64,000 nt of DNA from Alitta virens (lineage: Eukaryota; Annelida; Polychaeta; Phyllodocida; Nereididae): the NCBI GenBank assembly GCA_932294295.1, contig OW028584.1, positions 33,737,969 through 33,801,968 of the forward strand. Reading direction: 5' to 3'. The notes below the pieces were generated by a model. The model had not been told where the DNA came from. It worked only from the letters and a program-made list of their open reading frames with translations, and ran no database searches. Numbering within the stretch: position 1 is the first letter of the stretch; the number at the start of each line of letters is the position of its first letter. A program made the translations under genes and the position numbers. Of this stretch, positions 51,338 through 64,000 are shown piece after piece.

Positions 51338-54300
51338 TATATCATAACTGAGCCTTTTAATGTGGCCCTATTATTTGATGATTCATATACCACATCGGAA
51401 TGGAGTATTTCAAATTGGCCACATCATTTTGATGACATTCACAGGCTATATCATAACTGAGCATTTTAATGTGGCCCTATTATTTGATGATTCATATACC
51501 ACATCAGAATGGAGTATTCTAAATTGGCCATATCATTTTGATGACATTCACAGGCTATATCATAACTGAGCCTTTTAATGTGGCCCTATTATTTGACGAT
51601 TCATATGCAACATCAGAATGCAGTATTTCAAATTGGCCATATCATTTTGATGACATTCACCGGCTATATCATAATTGAGCATTTTAATGTGGCCCTATTA
51701 TTTGATGATGTGTGTGTGTGTGAGTTATTGTTTAACGCCTCATCAGCACCTGAGTGGGAATTATTTGATGATTCATATGCAACATCAGAATGCAGTATTT
51801 CAAATTGGCCATACCATTTTGATGACATTCACAGACTATATCATAATTGAGCCTTTTAATGTGGCCCTATTATTTGACGATTCATATGCAACATCAGAAT
51901 GCAGTATTTCAAATTGGCCATATCATTTTGATGACATTCACCGGCTATATCATAATTGAGCATTTTAATGTGGCCCTATTATTTGATGATTCATATGCAA
52001 CATCAGAATGCAGTATTTCAAATTGGCCATATCATTTTGATGACATTCACAGGCTATATCATAACTGAGCCTTTTAATGTGGCCCTATTATTTGATGATT
52101 CATATGCAACATCAGAATGCAGTATTTCAAATTGGCCATATCATTTTGATGACATTCACAGGCTATATCATAACTGAGCCTTTTAATGTGGCCCTATTAT
52201 TTGATGATTCATATGCAACATCAGAATGCAGTATTTCAAATTGGCCACATCATTTTGATGACATTCACAGGCTATATCATAACTGAGCATTTTAATGTGG
52301 CCCTATTATTTGATGATTCATATACCACATCAGAATGGAGTATTTCAAATTGGCCATATCATTTTGATGACATTCACAGGCTATATCATAATTGAGCATT
52401 TTAATGTGGCCCTATTATTTGATGATTCATATGCAACATCAGAATGCAGTATTTCAAATTGGCCATATCATTTTGATGACATTCACAGACTATATCATAA
52501 CTGAGCCTTTTAATGTGGCCCTATTATTTGATGATTCATATGCAACATCAGAATGCAGTATTTCAAATTGGCCATATCATTTTGATGACATTCACAGACT
52601 ATATCATAACTGAGCCTTTTAATGTGGCCCTATTATTTGATGATTCATATGCAACATCAGAATGCAGTATTTCAAATTGGCCATATCATTTTGATGACAT
52701 TCACCGGCTAGATCATAATTGAGCATTTTAATGTGGCCCTATTATTTGATGATTCATATGCAACATCAGAATGCAGTATTTCAAATTGGCCATATCATTT
52801 TGATGACATTCACAGGCTATATCATAACTGAGCCTTTTAATGTGGCCCTATTATTTGATGATTCATATGCAACATCAGAATGCAGTATTTCAAATTGGCC
52901 ATATCATTTTGATGACATTCACAGACTATATCATAACTGAGCCTTTTAATGTGGCCCTATTATTTGATGATTCATATGCAACATCAGAATGCAGTATTTC
53001 AAATTGGCCATATCATTTTGATGACATTCACCGGCTAGATCATAATTGAGCATTTTAATGTGGCCCTATTATTTGATGATTCATATGCAACATCAGAATG
53101 CAGTATTTCAAATTGGCCATATCATTTTGATGACATTCACAGGCTATATCATAACTGAGCCTTTTAATGTGGCCCTATTATTTGACGATTCATATGCAAC
53201 ATCAGAATGCAGTATTTCAAATTGGCCATACCATTTTGATGACATTCACAGACTATATCATAACTGAGCCTTTTAATGTGGCCCTATTATTTGATGATTC
53301 ATATGCAACATCAGAATGCAGTATTTCAAATTGGCCATATCATTTTGATGACATTCACAGACTATATCATAACTGAGCCTTTTAATGTGGCCCTATTATT
53401 TGATGATTCATATGCAACATCAGAATGCAGTATTTCAAATTGGCCATATCATTTTGATGACATTCACAGGCTATATCATAACTGAGCCTTTTAATGTGGC
53501 CCTATTATTTGATGATTCATATGCAACATCAGAATGCAGTATTTCAAATTGGCCATATCATTTTGATGACATTCACCGGCTAGATCATAATTGAGCATTT
53601 TAATGTGGCCCTATTATTTGATGATTCATATGCAACATCAGAATGCAGTATTTCAAATTGGCCATATCATTTTGATGACATTCACAGGCTATATCATAAC
53701 TGAGCCTTTTAATGTGGCCCTATTATTTGACGATTCATATGCAACATCAGAATGCAGTATTTCAAATTGGCCATATCATTTTGATGACATTCACAGGCTA
53801 TATCATAACTGAGCATTTTAATGTGGCCCTATTATTTGATGATTCATATGCAACATCAGAATGCAGTATTTCAAATTGGCCATATCATTTTGATGACATT
53901 CACCGGCTAGATCATAATTGAGCATTTTAATGTGGCCCTATTATTTGATGATTCATATGCAACATCAGAATGCAGTATTTCAAATTGGCCATATCATTTT
54001 GATGACATTCACAGGCTATATCATAACTGAGCCTTTTAATGTGGCCCTATTATTTGACGATTCATATGCAACATCAGAATGCAGTATTTCAAATTGGCCA
54101 TATCATTTTGATGACATTCACAGGCTATATCATAACTGAGCTTTTTAATGTGGCCCTATTATTTGATGATTCATATGCAACATCAGAATGCAGTATTTCA
54201 AATTGGCCATATCATTTTGATGACATTCACCGGCTAGATCATAATTGAGCATTTTAATGTGGCCCTATTATTTGATGATTCATATGCAACATCAGAATGC

Positions 54301-54860
54301 AGTATTTCAAATTGGCCATATCATTTTGATGACATTCACAGGCTATATCATAACTGAGCCTTTTAATGTGGCCCTATTATTTGACGATTCATATGCAACA
54401 TCAGAATGCAGTATTTCAAATTGGCCATATCATTTTGATGACATTCACAGGCTATATCATAACTGAGCTTTTTAATGTGGCCCTATTATTTGATGATTCA
54501 TATGCAACATCAGAATTAAGTATTTTACATTGGCAATATCATTTTGATGACATTCACAGGCTATATCATCACTGAGCATTTTAATGTGGCCCTATTATTT
54601 GATAATTCATATGCAACATCAGAATTGAGTATTTTAAATTGGCCATATCATTTTGATGACATTCACAGGCTATATCATAACTGAGCCTTTTAAATTGGCC
54701 ATATCATTTTGATGACATTTACATGCTATATCATAACTGAGCATTTTAATGTGGCCCTATTATTTGATGATTCATATGCAACATCAGAGCTGAGTTTTTT
54801 AAATTGGCCATATCATTTTGATGACATTAACATGCTATATCATAATTAGGCATTTTAATG
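51338..54860 (+). repeat. 109-bp tandem satellite array, about 32 monomers
   Basis: Each monomer contains TTTTAATGTGGCCCTATTAT, TCATATGCAACATCAGAATG, AATTGGCCATATCATTTTGA and GGCTATATCATAACTGAG. A variant CACCGGCTAGATCATAATTG recurs at about 52703, 53030, 53575, 53902 and 54229, i.e. mostly every third monomer. Outer monomers (51345-51560 and 54480-54860) are more diverged. Each monomer is open in one frame, but this is a by-product of repetition, not a gene. Confidence 0.97.
51710..51759 (-). mobile_element. 50-bp 5'-truncated LINE stub inside the satellite
   Basis: Only the LINE's terminal TGTGTGTGTGAGTTATTG...CACCTGAGTGGG remains, between duplications ATTATTTGATGAT (51697-51709, 51760-51772). 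Confidence 0.9.
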
Positions 54861-55303
54861 TGGCCATTTCTTGGGAGTCAGTACGTCCCTTCTCACAACC
54901 GTGTTTCTGTACATCAGAAATTACTTGAGAAATTTACATGCTAGCTAAAGCTAAGGATTTTCTATGTAATATAATATCAGGAGTGCCAAAAATTAAGTAA
55001 GAATCCCAAAAAGAACTGATATGGCAGTTACATAATTATATATAGGGCAAAAGATTACCTCATTACTGGTCATCTTTGCATTGTACTACGACAAATCATC
55101 ACAGAATGTGCATAATATTGAATCATTCTGGAAGCATAGTATTTTCAGAACACTTGATATTTGGATACCACATGTGATCAGTTACTAAAACCTGTAAATC
55201 AGCAGCACACTATTCAACATAATTTATTTTTTAGAAGAGTGTGGATCATCAAAATACCATTCTATTTGATTCTGCCCACTTTTCTGCCAGGAAAATAAAA
55301 CAA
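54861..55303. other. non-coding sequence after the satellite
   Basis: AT-rich; no gene, repeat or structure recognised. Confidence 0.4.
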
Positions 55304-56918
55304 TTAAGCAGAACGGTTTGAACTGACATTTATTGAAAGTTTATGGATTTTGAACCATAGATTTATCATTCTTAATTCATTATTTACATTTCTTTCTAAT
55401 TTGTCTTTATCATTTCCAAAAGCTTCAATTACTGTAAATAAGGTCGTTTCGTTGGCATAAATCACTGGCTTAAACATATAACAGGTGTGTATTAGGTCAC
55501 TCAAATAAATGATGAACAACTAGGGTTCTTATATGGACCCTTGGGGTACACCAGTTTTTAATGTCAATAAATCAGAGCAGGTTTCATTAAATATTACATA
55601 CTGCTTTCTATTATGCAAGTAACTTTCTAATAATCTTAATGATGTATCTTGGATTCCATAGTGATTAAGTTTAGAGAGTAAAATTCTGTGATCCAGTGTA
55701 TCAAACGCCTTTGAGAAGTCTAGGAAAATATTTAAGGGATTTCATTTTTGTCCATAGCATTCACTATCCTGTCCAAAATTTCCATAGCCGCTAATTCGGT
55801 TGAATGTTGACACTTAAACCCATATTGACTATCAAAGAAGATTTTATGTTCATCAAAATAATTGTATAACTGATTGTGTTAGCTCTTTCAAAGACACTAG
55901 GCAGAAGTGAAATAGAACGATAATTTCCAAATACCTTTGCATCGTTTTTGTATATAGGGAGTATTTTTGCAATTTTTAATCGGTCTGGGAATATACCAGT
56001 GTTTAGACTTTGGTTTATTATTAGAGTTAAGATTTTAGCAATTTATTTGTTGACATTCTATCTCTACCACTGCTAGTTTTTGGCTTCAGTTTATCTATAA
56101 TTTTTTTCACAGTTTCTTGATTTATTGCTTTTAAATTGAAAATTTGAGTTAGTTGGTCTGGTGCTCAAGGTAATTTAGAAAAGTAGCATTTTCTGAATTT
56201 GTTATAATAGTATTAGCCGTCTGTGGCCCAATTTCTACAAAGTATTCATTGAATTCATTTGTTATCAATTGTGGGTCTCTTTTTTCTAAGTTATCAAAAA
56301 TGTCTCAGGTAATTCATTCCTATCTGGATTTTTGTTTATTATTTCTTTAATTACTTTCAATGTGTTTTTCATATCGTCTTTGTATTTGTTAAAGCAAGAA
56401 TTATAATGCTCAATTTTGGCACGTCTTATACTTTGCTTAAGTGTACAATTGTAAGTTTTACGATTTATCTTTAGTGTATTGTATAATGTGTCTGATGGGG
56501 AGGTATTTCTAAGGCGCTGGAACAGTTTATCTCGAAATTTTATAGAGCGAGTTATTCAAGAAGTGATCCAATCTGTTTTCTTGTGTTTATATTTTACATG
56601 TTTACATGGCGTATGTTTATTTATTGCAGTTTGAAGTAAATCATCAAGCCGGTTGTAATTGCAATCTGGGTCTTCTCAGTTGTTAGTGCTAAATATATTG
56701 ATACTGCAGGAATTCAAGAGCTCATTTTTCAGTTTTATTTTTGATTGCATTGTGTCAGGAAAAATTCTTATATACTTATAATTTTCTTTCTTAAATTTGA
56801 GATAATCAAAACTTACAAAGTATGGCTGATGATCAGAAATATTTTGCATTATTATTCCTGCTGTTGTCTTGGGAAAATGTAATGGTCTTTTTGGTAGAGC
56901 TTCTTCACTGGACGCCAT
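55304..56918 (-). pseudogene. old non-LTR retrotransposon relic
   Basis: Minus strand, in scattered frames. 56918-56676 reads KTTAGIIMQNISDHQPYFVS, the end of an APE endonuclease with its SDH box. Near 55540 a GVPQGS-like motif is followed by LFIIYLSDLIHTCYMF and VIYANETTLF, where the catalytic YADD is mutated. Many stops separate them. The clade cannot be fixed (jockey/CR1/RTE-like shape). It differs from the LINE at 7957. Confidence 0.75.
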
Positions 56919-57844
56919 ATTAATACAGACAACTTTTCTTGATCTACAATAAACAATACATCAACAAAGGGTTATTAAAAAGAATCAACAAAGGGTTATT
57001 CAAAAGAATCTTTCTCACTATTATTTTGAATATACAATTACTAATAGTTGATTAAACTGCAAATTAAGTGTGTATGAGACTACTAGTACTATGAGTTAAG
57101 TAAACAACCTTAGTAATTTTGTCTTAGTTTGCTCAGCACTTCATGCTTGATTGCTCTGGACAGGACAATCAAAAATGGAAAATTATTTAACTGTTCAGAA
57201 TCTTTAGATTCTCTTAATTCACTCTGATTTATGTCAATAAAAAAAATGCTGACATTTTATTGACACATAATCAATAGGATAGCCTGATAGGATTAAAATG
57301 TTTGAAACTCGCAATAATTTCTGACCAAGTCAATTCAATTAAGCATCACTGCCATCAGGTGTAGAGCAAGAAAGTCAGGTGTGATGATATCATGAGTCCA
57401 TGACAGTGTTAATTGAAATGGTAAATTTAGGATACTACCTTGGCAGTCCAACTGTAGTTCCAAATACAATCTACTACAGATTGATAGATCATCTTTGGTT
57501 CACCAACCAACTCACCTCTCCTTTCAAAAAACTGCTTCACATCACACACCGACTCACACAATTAGCACGAGGTGGCGCGGATGCAGCCAAGTGGCGCCCT
57601 CTGCTTCCTGTCTTTGGCTAGACGTCATCCTGCAAAGCTCTTTTTGCTACGACGGTGAGTTAACCTTGGCAAAAATGAATAATTACAATTAAATGCGATA
57701 ACAAATCCCCTCATTCACGACTATTTTATTTTATTCAGATCATGGGGCAATTGCAAGCTTATTTCTAAGCGCCTCAGACGAATACTTTCGGTGATATCCA
57801 CGCTAAGTGAGGGGATCCACCGTAAACAAACGCGCCATTCCAAG
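56919..57844. other. non-coding flank, possible host promoter near its end
   Basis: AT-rich until about 57560, then more GC-rich toward 57850. No gene seen. Confidence 0.35.
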
Positions 57845-57889
57845 ATGGCCGAGAAATTCGCACGATTCAATGAGAGTCGAGAATTCCAG
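57845..57889 (+). CDS. candidate host first exon (15 codons)
   Basis: ATG in a YY1-like context (CCAAGATGGCCGAG), coding MAEKFARFNESREFQ, then CAG|GTGAGT, a perfect donor in phase 0. Short first exons of this form with a YY1 site over the start codon are common in animal housekeeping genes. No further exon was recognised downstream, so the gene is unidentified; the remainder would lie beyond a long intron. Confidence 0.35.
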
Positions 57890-60800
57890 GTGAGTTTTGA
57901 GACGTGTAAAGCAGTGTATCATTATGTTTGGTGCATTTAAGTGTTCCGCAGAATGTGTTCAAAGAATGGATTCATTGTTGAAAGGCTAACCTATGTGGCA
58001 AAAGTGGAAAATAAGAGATATTTGGGTAGCTGTCAAATGTCAAAACACTGTCAGTTTCCAAACCAATGATCCAGTGCCCCAAGCCAATGTTAGTGTAGCA
58101 TGTTGTCTGGCTCGGCAAAAAAGCAATTAGCAGTTGTATAGTTAGTTACCAGACCGGTATTGAGAAACCCAATGGTGAACTTGCTGCCTCAGGGTCAGAA
58201 GGCAGATCATGTCTATACGTCTAACCTACTGAGCTATCCTGTCATTGGTTACATACAACTGCTGGCAATCCTAATTAATCCTGTGAAGTTCTAAATTTGA
58301 AGCAGATGGTGCTTATGGTCCAGGTGGAGCCTGATATGCAAATTACTTATTTTCATCATGCGATGTGTCATATGACCAGTCATGCCCCAATTACTTTGAG
58401 ATCAACATTGCTGGCAGTTGTTATTTCGGCACTTCTTGGCATAAATTGTGTGAATATTTTTCCATTTACAATCTTCATCAGCGGGTAAAATGGTTTGAGA
58501 TAGAAAGTTTAAGTCTTTATCTATAATTGACCGTATTGCTTATTGTATGGCATGCCTTTATTTTCTGACAAATCAGGCTCTAAAAATTTGACCATGTAAA
58601 ATTTCCAATTTGTCCTAAAGGAGTCACGCAGTCTAACTGAACCTATGCTATACAGATAGATACCTTTGGTTCCTTGTCGAACTGGCTTTATTGGGGTTTG
58701 ATGTGATATTTAATGCTGTTTTAGCCCTAACTGACCGGTCTTCATTATTGAAGTGGTCCTAATTTGAGCTACAATTAAAAAATTTAGCAATATTCAGTCT
58801 GATGTAGCTCCTACTGTAGGCTCTTGACATGACGGTGATTTGGCTATGCACTAGTCTGTTATGACTCTTGAGACTCGTTACACCCTTGCTCACCAGATTG
58901 AACCGTAAAAATAATTCTCTTGGTCAACAGAGTGCAGATGATATTGAATCCTGTGCTTCATCCCCTAAGAAAGTAATTTGGCAAATGATCTTCAATTAAT
59001 CAGTTAAAAGTTTTTGAACAGTTCAGTAAAACCCACAAGTCCTGTGGCGTATTTATAGTATCTTGTCAAATATAAGGCAGACTTCAGGTGTCTGCCCAAT
59101 TTTGTGATTATAATTTTAGACACGACGATATCGCTGCAATTGGTTTCTGTTTACTGCTATTTACTTAGTATGGTATTATGGAAATTAGAGGAGAAATGGG
59201 AGGTCAATTTGCAACAATTTGTGAGTTGGAAGGAAGTGGCAATCAGTATTGGTGAGACAGAGATACGGGATACAAATTAGCTGCGAACAAAACGTCAACT
59301 CATACCTCGAGTTATTTGTCGTGGGTAGCATTGAATACAAACACTTTTTACCTAGAACTAACACATTTCTGAATGCATTCTTGCTCTAAATACATTTGTA
59401 GTTCTAAGCATCTGCTGCAAATGTTGTACTTTATTGTTCAGAGACTGAATTTTAGATCAATTCATGCTGTTCATTCGCAAGCAAACTGATTAGATCTATA
59501 AACCAAAATATTGCTGTCATGTTGCAAACAATAAAAAGTCCCCGGTGAATTTGTCGGAATATTGATAGGCTGTAGAATTCAATTAACCAAGAATATTATC
59601 ATTCATAATAGAAACCTGTTACATGTTTTGCATGCTTCATGGCACATGTATGCATACTCATGAATGTGTACGCATTAATGTGTAGTATTAGAAGGTAACT
59701 TTCGGGCCCAGACATTATACGCTGTTATGACTTAGCTTGCACACTACGTGCTTATCAATGCACTTGTCAAGGTGTAATTCATGATTGAAGTATACATACT
59801 CATATAAGTCATAACATATTGAACTTCATGCAAAAAGTTATGAAATGATACTTTGTTGGATCAATGAATGCGCTATAATAGTATCAAAACTGCTGTGCTT
59901 AGCGAATTACTAGCATATCAGATGTTATAAATTAGATAAGCTCGTTTAATTGCTAGATTAATGGACCACTTACTTTCACTTTCTTTGTCCAAACTAAGTT
60001 TGATCAACCACAGGCGTTTGCCATCATGACAGCACAAGCAAGTAAGCATACAATAAGACCAAGGCTACTGACTTTGTCAAAAACAACTCTTACTCCCACT
60101 GTGCAACTGCTTTTAAGGATGGGGCCAGTTTCGGTCAATAACATCCTGTTACACTTCACTTCAAAAAATGGCAATATTATACACAAAAATAATTTTCCTT
60201 CTTATTCTAAGTGATAGCTTTATCTATTTATGGGTATTTACCAATTATTTTTGAGGAATTTCTTGCCTGTACGCTGGGAATGTTCAATTCTAATCTCTAG
60301 TGGTAGTTAATTAGTATATTTCACTATCTACACACATGATTGTGCTTCTTGATTGGCCAATATCTCCCAAGCACTTGTGCAGTCAGCTTTAAGCCAATTG
60401 AGTGACCTAATTGAGCAATCTTTGTTTAGGACTTGAGTGTACTCAATGCAAACAAAACTAATTGATATGCAATTTCATGTTTCAAGTGTTACAGTGTTCG
60501 CATTAGACGCTCGCCCGTTCGCCCGACCCTACTTTTACGGCGCACGGCGAGCAGGAGAATGATAGCACTGGTCCGTGTGAGCGAGTAGCTAATTAGCTCA
60601 TTAAATGGGCTTTATTTTGCCTCCAATCTGTCAGTTATGTGAACTGTTTGATTGCAATATTGGTCAAAGACATAATCCATAGAAGTGGAGCACACAGATT
60701 GCAATTGACTCTGTGGCATCTTCAACAGTTCAATGGAAGTGTCAAGTCCCCAATGCTTTAGGCTTAAGTGCAATTGACTGCTCAAAGGCTGCTAAGTCTT

Positions 60801-63800
60801 TCAACAATAGCTTTGTAGATCTATTCCACTTTAATTTTGTGATTTTAATTACTGCTTTAGTAAATATGAATAATATTAAATTTTATATTTATATTCATAT
60901 ATGTACCACATACAATATTTTAAAGTAATTGTAGTGTGGGCAGGAGGGTGCATTTTACCGGAAAAGTAGAAGTTAATGATATGTAGTTTGTGGTAACATG
61001 GGTACTTTTGATTAATAATTATAAGCATCCCTTCCTGTAGATTCTGATATAAAAATGTCATTCCTGCCAATTTTGAAAGTTAATAATCTTGAGTAATATG
61101 AGCATGGTTGACATGGACACTGCTCCACACATAAACAAACATGATAAACCTGTGTGCCAGAAGTACTCAGTGCTAGGGGTTGCGCTTAGTTATGGACCAG
61201 TAACAATGTGAATGGACCAACACCTTGTTGGACTTACTGGTCCATGCGGACCAGTACTAAATTTGACGAGTCTTGAACACTGCTGTTAGACATTCTATGT
61301 CATAAGCCAGCCTTTAGGCTATTAGGCAATTTTATTTTGTATTTAAATCTAACTGGTAAAATAGCAAAGAATTGCCATCACGCTCAGGACATTTCCTAAT
61401 GTTTTCTGATTGGCTGTTGCAGATGACATAGCTTTCTCTTGAGATGAGAAGCCAATTAAGGTAGTCAGTAGCCTTGGTATAAGTTAAAGTACAAGTGCTG
61501 TCATCAATATATATATGTTAGCAAACGCCCGTGGATCAACTTTTGTTTTTCAAACAAAAGCACTGGGATTATTAGTTTGATGCTTCATGGTTTTCGGTCA
61601 GATTAAAAAATTATAAAAAAAAAATAGTTTTTTCTTTAAGCTGGGATTAAAATATTATAAGCTAAAAAGCTACGTATTAGAATGTTTACCAATGGGATTA
61701 ATCACACCTCTAAAAACCAGGTAAATTATGCTTGTTGGAAGAAGTGTATTTAGCTAGTACAGAAAGTATGAGGTTAATTTGTCTCCTTGAGTAACACCAT
61801 GAGTAACTGCCTCAGTTTTCGCTAGGTGGCACTTAAGTTTGCAGCTGTTGGACTGTGCTGCCACCTAACGTTTATATGCGACTCATGTCAGTCTTCCTTA
61901 ACATCCATCCCATCACCATGTTAAGGGGCTTTGTCAGATTTGCGTGAATTTGTGACCTTCTTTATTTCAACAAATAAAATCATTGCTATTTATCAAATCA
62001 ATCAATCTATGAAAACTGAAATTTCGTGGCAGTGCGCATAATCATTATTCATAAAAAAAAAAACCTGGTTGTTATGGCCTCATGGAAAAGTCATGGACTA
62101 TTTGAAATTTTTCAGTTTGAAAAATATCATGAAAATTAGGAAGTCATGGAATTTTTTACTGTGATCTGTGAAATTCTAATAATGATATTATAATTTTTTA
62201 CCAAAAACCTTTGAAAGGAGATCTGAATTACATTTTTGAAACAAATTATGGAAAGATGCGAGTTTTCTTTCTTTCAACTTTGCAGATAGCAAAAAATTTC
62301 TTTTTGGAGAAACTGCACTCGGAAGTTCATTTATCACTCTCTTCAATAAATCATCATGTGTGGAATGCTGTGAACTCAGTGTAGCAGACAAATTTTCGCT
62401 CAGTGCCAAAATTTCCATCTGTGAACCACCACATCATTGATTTCTGATCCAATTTATTTATCGTACACAATAATAGGAGCTCGTGTGTAGGTGAACTTGG
62501 CAGTGTAACCAAATGTTTTGAAAGCCAATACTGGAAATTTGGCTTATAAAGTGACCCCAATTTATATAAATTATTTTATTTTGATTTATTTCATCCGAAA
62601 TTATATTCAGGTAGATGAACTTGCGACAGTAAAGCCTAAATACTTTAGAAAGTATTATGTAAATTTATGTTTCGACAAAGTTTTGGTTGAAGCTTTACTC
62701 CGTCATAAATTTGTTATTCAATTAATATATTGTTTGGAATTATTATAATCAACTTGCCAATGTTACTAAATTTTTTCGGAATTCTGGATTCTAAATTTTG
62801 GCAATGCAGTAAAATAACTCTCTAATTGATTACTGATCCAATTTGCGCACACATGACTCGATGCTTGTGCCACCTTGTAGGAACTATCCTGGGACCGAGG
62901 AAAGAGATGTAAATTATTGGTCACAGTTGTAACTTGTGTAATTGAAGTTTACAATGTAATCTGAAGTGGTCGAATGCGAGATTCACATAATTCAGAATCC
63001 CAGATCAGATACGTTGAAAATGACCCGTGATATTGATTTCTTGTCCAATTTTATGTATTGTCGCCAATTGGCAGTGTAAGTCTTGTAACGGAATGTTGCC
63101 AAATCAAGCTGCGGAAAGTTATAATGATGTCCGGTTGATGGAACTCGCTCAGATTATTACAAAAAGCAAAAAAGGAGAGAAATAGGAGAGAGAAAAAAAA
63201 GCCACGTGGCAGCTGCCAAAACTGTCTCAAGAGGAAAGAAATTTTGTTCGGCGAAAGGGTTTTTGCTCATTGCGTTAAAGAATCTTTCGATGTTACAGCA
63301 GTATCGTTACGTTACATCTGTCGGAGATATTGATTTGCAGCAGATGAAGGATACAGGGTTGTGGTTGCAAAAATCGAGGCCATTTTCCCATTCAGGAACT
63401 CTTGTAAGGGAAATTGAGCGAACCAAAATAAAGCGTAGGATTGTTATGCAAATCTATGGTCTAATTATAGATACTCGTAGAAATGATGATGGCGTTGTAT
63501 GGTAAGGTATTTCCCAATGACATTTATGTGGCAAATGATACACACAAATTTCTATGGCTATGTCTGAAGCTTCTAAAGTCTGCTTATATGACCAGTTGCC
63601 CAAAGCAGACGTAATGATGAGATGATAAGACTGCTTGGTGTCAACACCATGTTACACATTTACTCCATGGAAGGGGTATTTTACTTGCCTCAGTATAGAC
63701 AACAAGTACAAGGCAAATGCTGTCAAAGATACACAAATTTACAACAGCTTTTGTAAATTTGATAAATATATATATATAGATATATCCTCTTATATTTTGA

Positions 63801-64000
63801 AATATAGATATTGATATAAAACCATTCACAATGAGAGTTATTCAAATTTTTAAATGTAAATAGATTATGACTGATGACTGAGATAAGTATGCTAAGGAAG
63901 AAAACATATTTTTGAATCAAATAATAAAATCAATTTAAAATTTGTTAATACGACTGATTCTACTTATAATGTCGTCTATTATCACGTTCTGATTATGCAG
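57890..64000. other. AT-rich stretch, probably intron or intergenic
   Basis: No supported exon, RNA or mobile element. Notable small items: a hairpin TACTGGTCC-ATGC-GGACCAGTA at 61235-61256; diverged ATTGAT(T/A)(T/C)CTGATCCAATTT-like segments at about 62436, 62827 and 63030; a frame at 63206-63505 (LWLQKSRPFSHSGTLVREIE) with no recognised motif that could be an exon. Confidence 0.4.

Noticed and set aside
51360..54575. Series of about 70-aa frames in a regular array
   Set aside because: They are the same 109-bp monomer read in turn; the repeat length is not a multiple of three and each frame ends at the monomer border. Satellite, not genes.
51338..54860. CRISPR-like regular repeats
   Set aside because: There are no spacers; adjacent 109-bp units are near identical end to end, in a eukaryotic sequence.

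Overview
This is eukaryotic nuclear DNA from an unidentified metazoan, most likely an aquatic invertebrate. The evidence is spliceosomal introns, tRNA-derived SINEs, an I-superfamily LINE with an RNase H domain, BEL/Pao, DIRS-like, Polinton-type and P-element-type transposons, and a 109-bp satellite. The sequence alone does not fix the phylum. Nearly every recognisable coding region belongs to a mobile or virus-like element; the only candidate host coding piece is a 45-bp first exon at 57845.

Regions: (1) 2.0-16.3 kb is a virus-like, mostly intronless block. It holds a 1777-aa zinc-finger plus protein-primed DNA polymerase B protein (2060-7393), a CARD-domain ORF coupled by an ATGA overlap to a second small ORF (14357-14982), and tandem-repeat control regions. 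A complete LINE (7957-13367) splits the block. (2) 16.4-21.2 kb holds two more, rearranged copies of the same LINE. (3) 21.3-25.8 kb is an intron-containing P-element/THAP9-like transposase gene hit twice by miniature LINE derivatives. (4) 26-33 kb holds broken transposon genes: a minus-strand remnant, a DIRS recombinase fragment, an exon set resembling transposon-associated invertebrate proteins, and a Ty3/gypsy scrap. (5) 33.1-51.3 kb is a nest. A BEL/Pao element (33108-34122 and 50345-51283) was split by a DIRS-like tyrosine-recombinase retrotransposon (about 34123-50355). That was split by a 12,156-bp Polinton-type element (37777-49932) with about 100-bp inverted repeats and a 6-bp target duplication, and that in turn carries a SINE. 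(6) 51.3-54.9 kb is the 109-bp satellite. (7) 55.3-56.9 kb is an old LINE relic. (8) 57-64 kb is AT-rich with one candidate host exon.

The most interesting unit is the 12-kb Polinton-type element. It has PolB but no recognisable integrase, capsid, ATPase or protease. Instead it encodes a three-exon type I membrane glycoprotein, a two-exon protein with two PC4-like single-strand-DNA-binding domains, a basic Gly/Pro/Arg-rich exon and an unrecognised ORF. Its PolB carries a frameshift next to a perfect hairpin and one in-frame TGA. A second theme is the LINE/SINE system. SINE and LINE share a similar 3' tail, three miniature LINEs join the LINE's two ends, and all thirteen LINE- and SINE-derived insertions point the same way.
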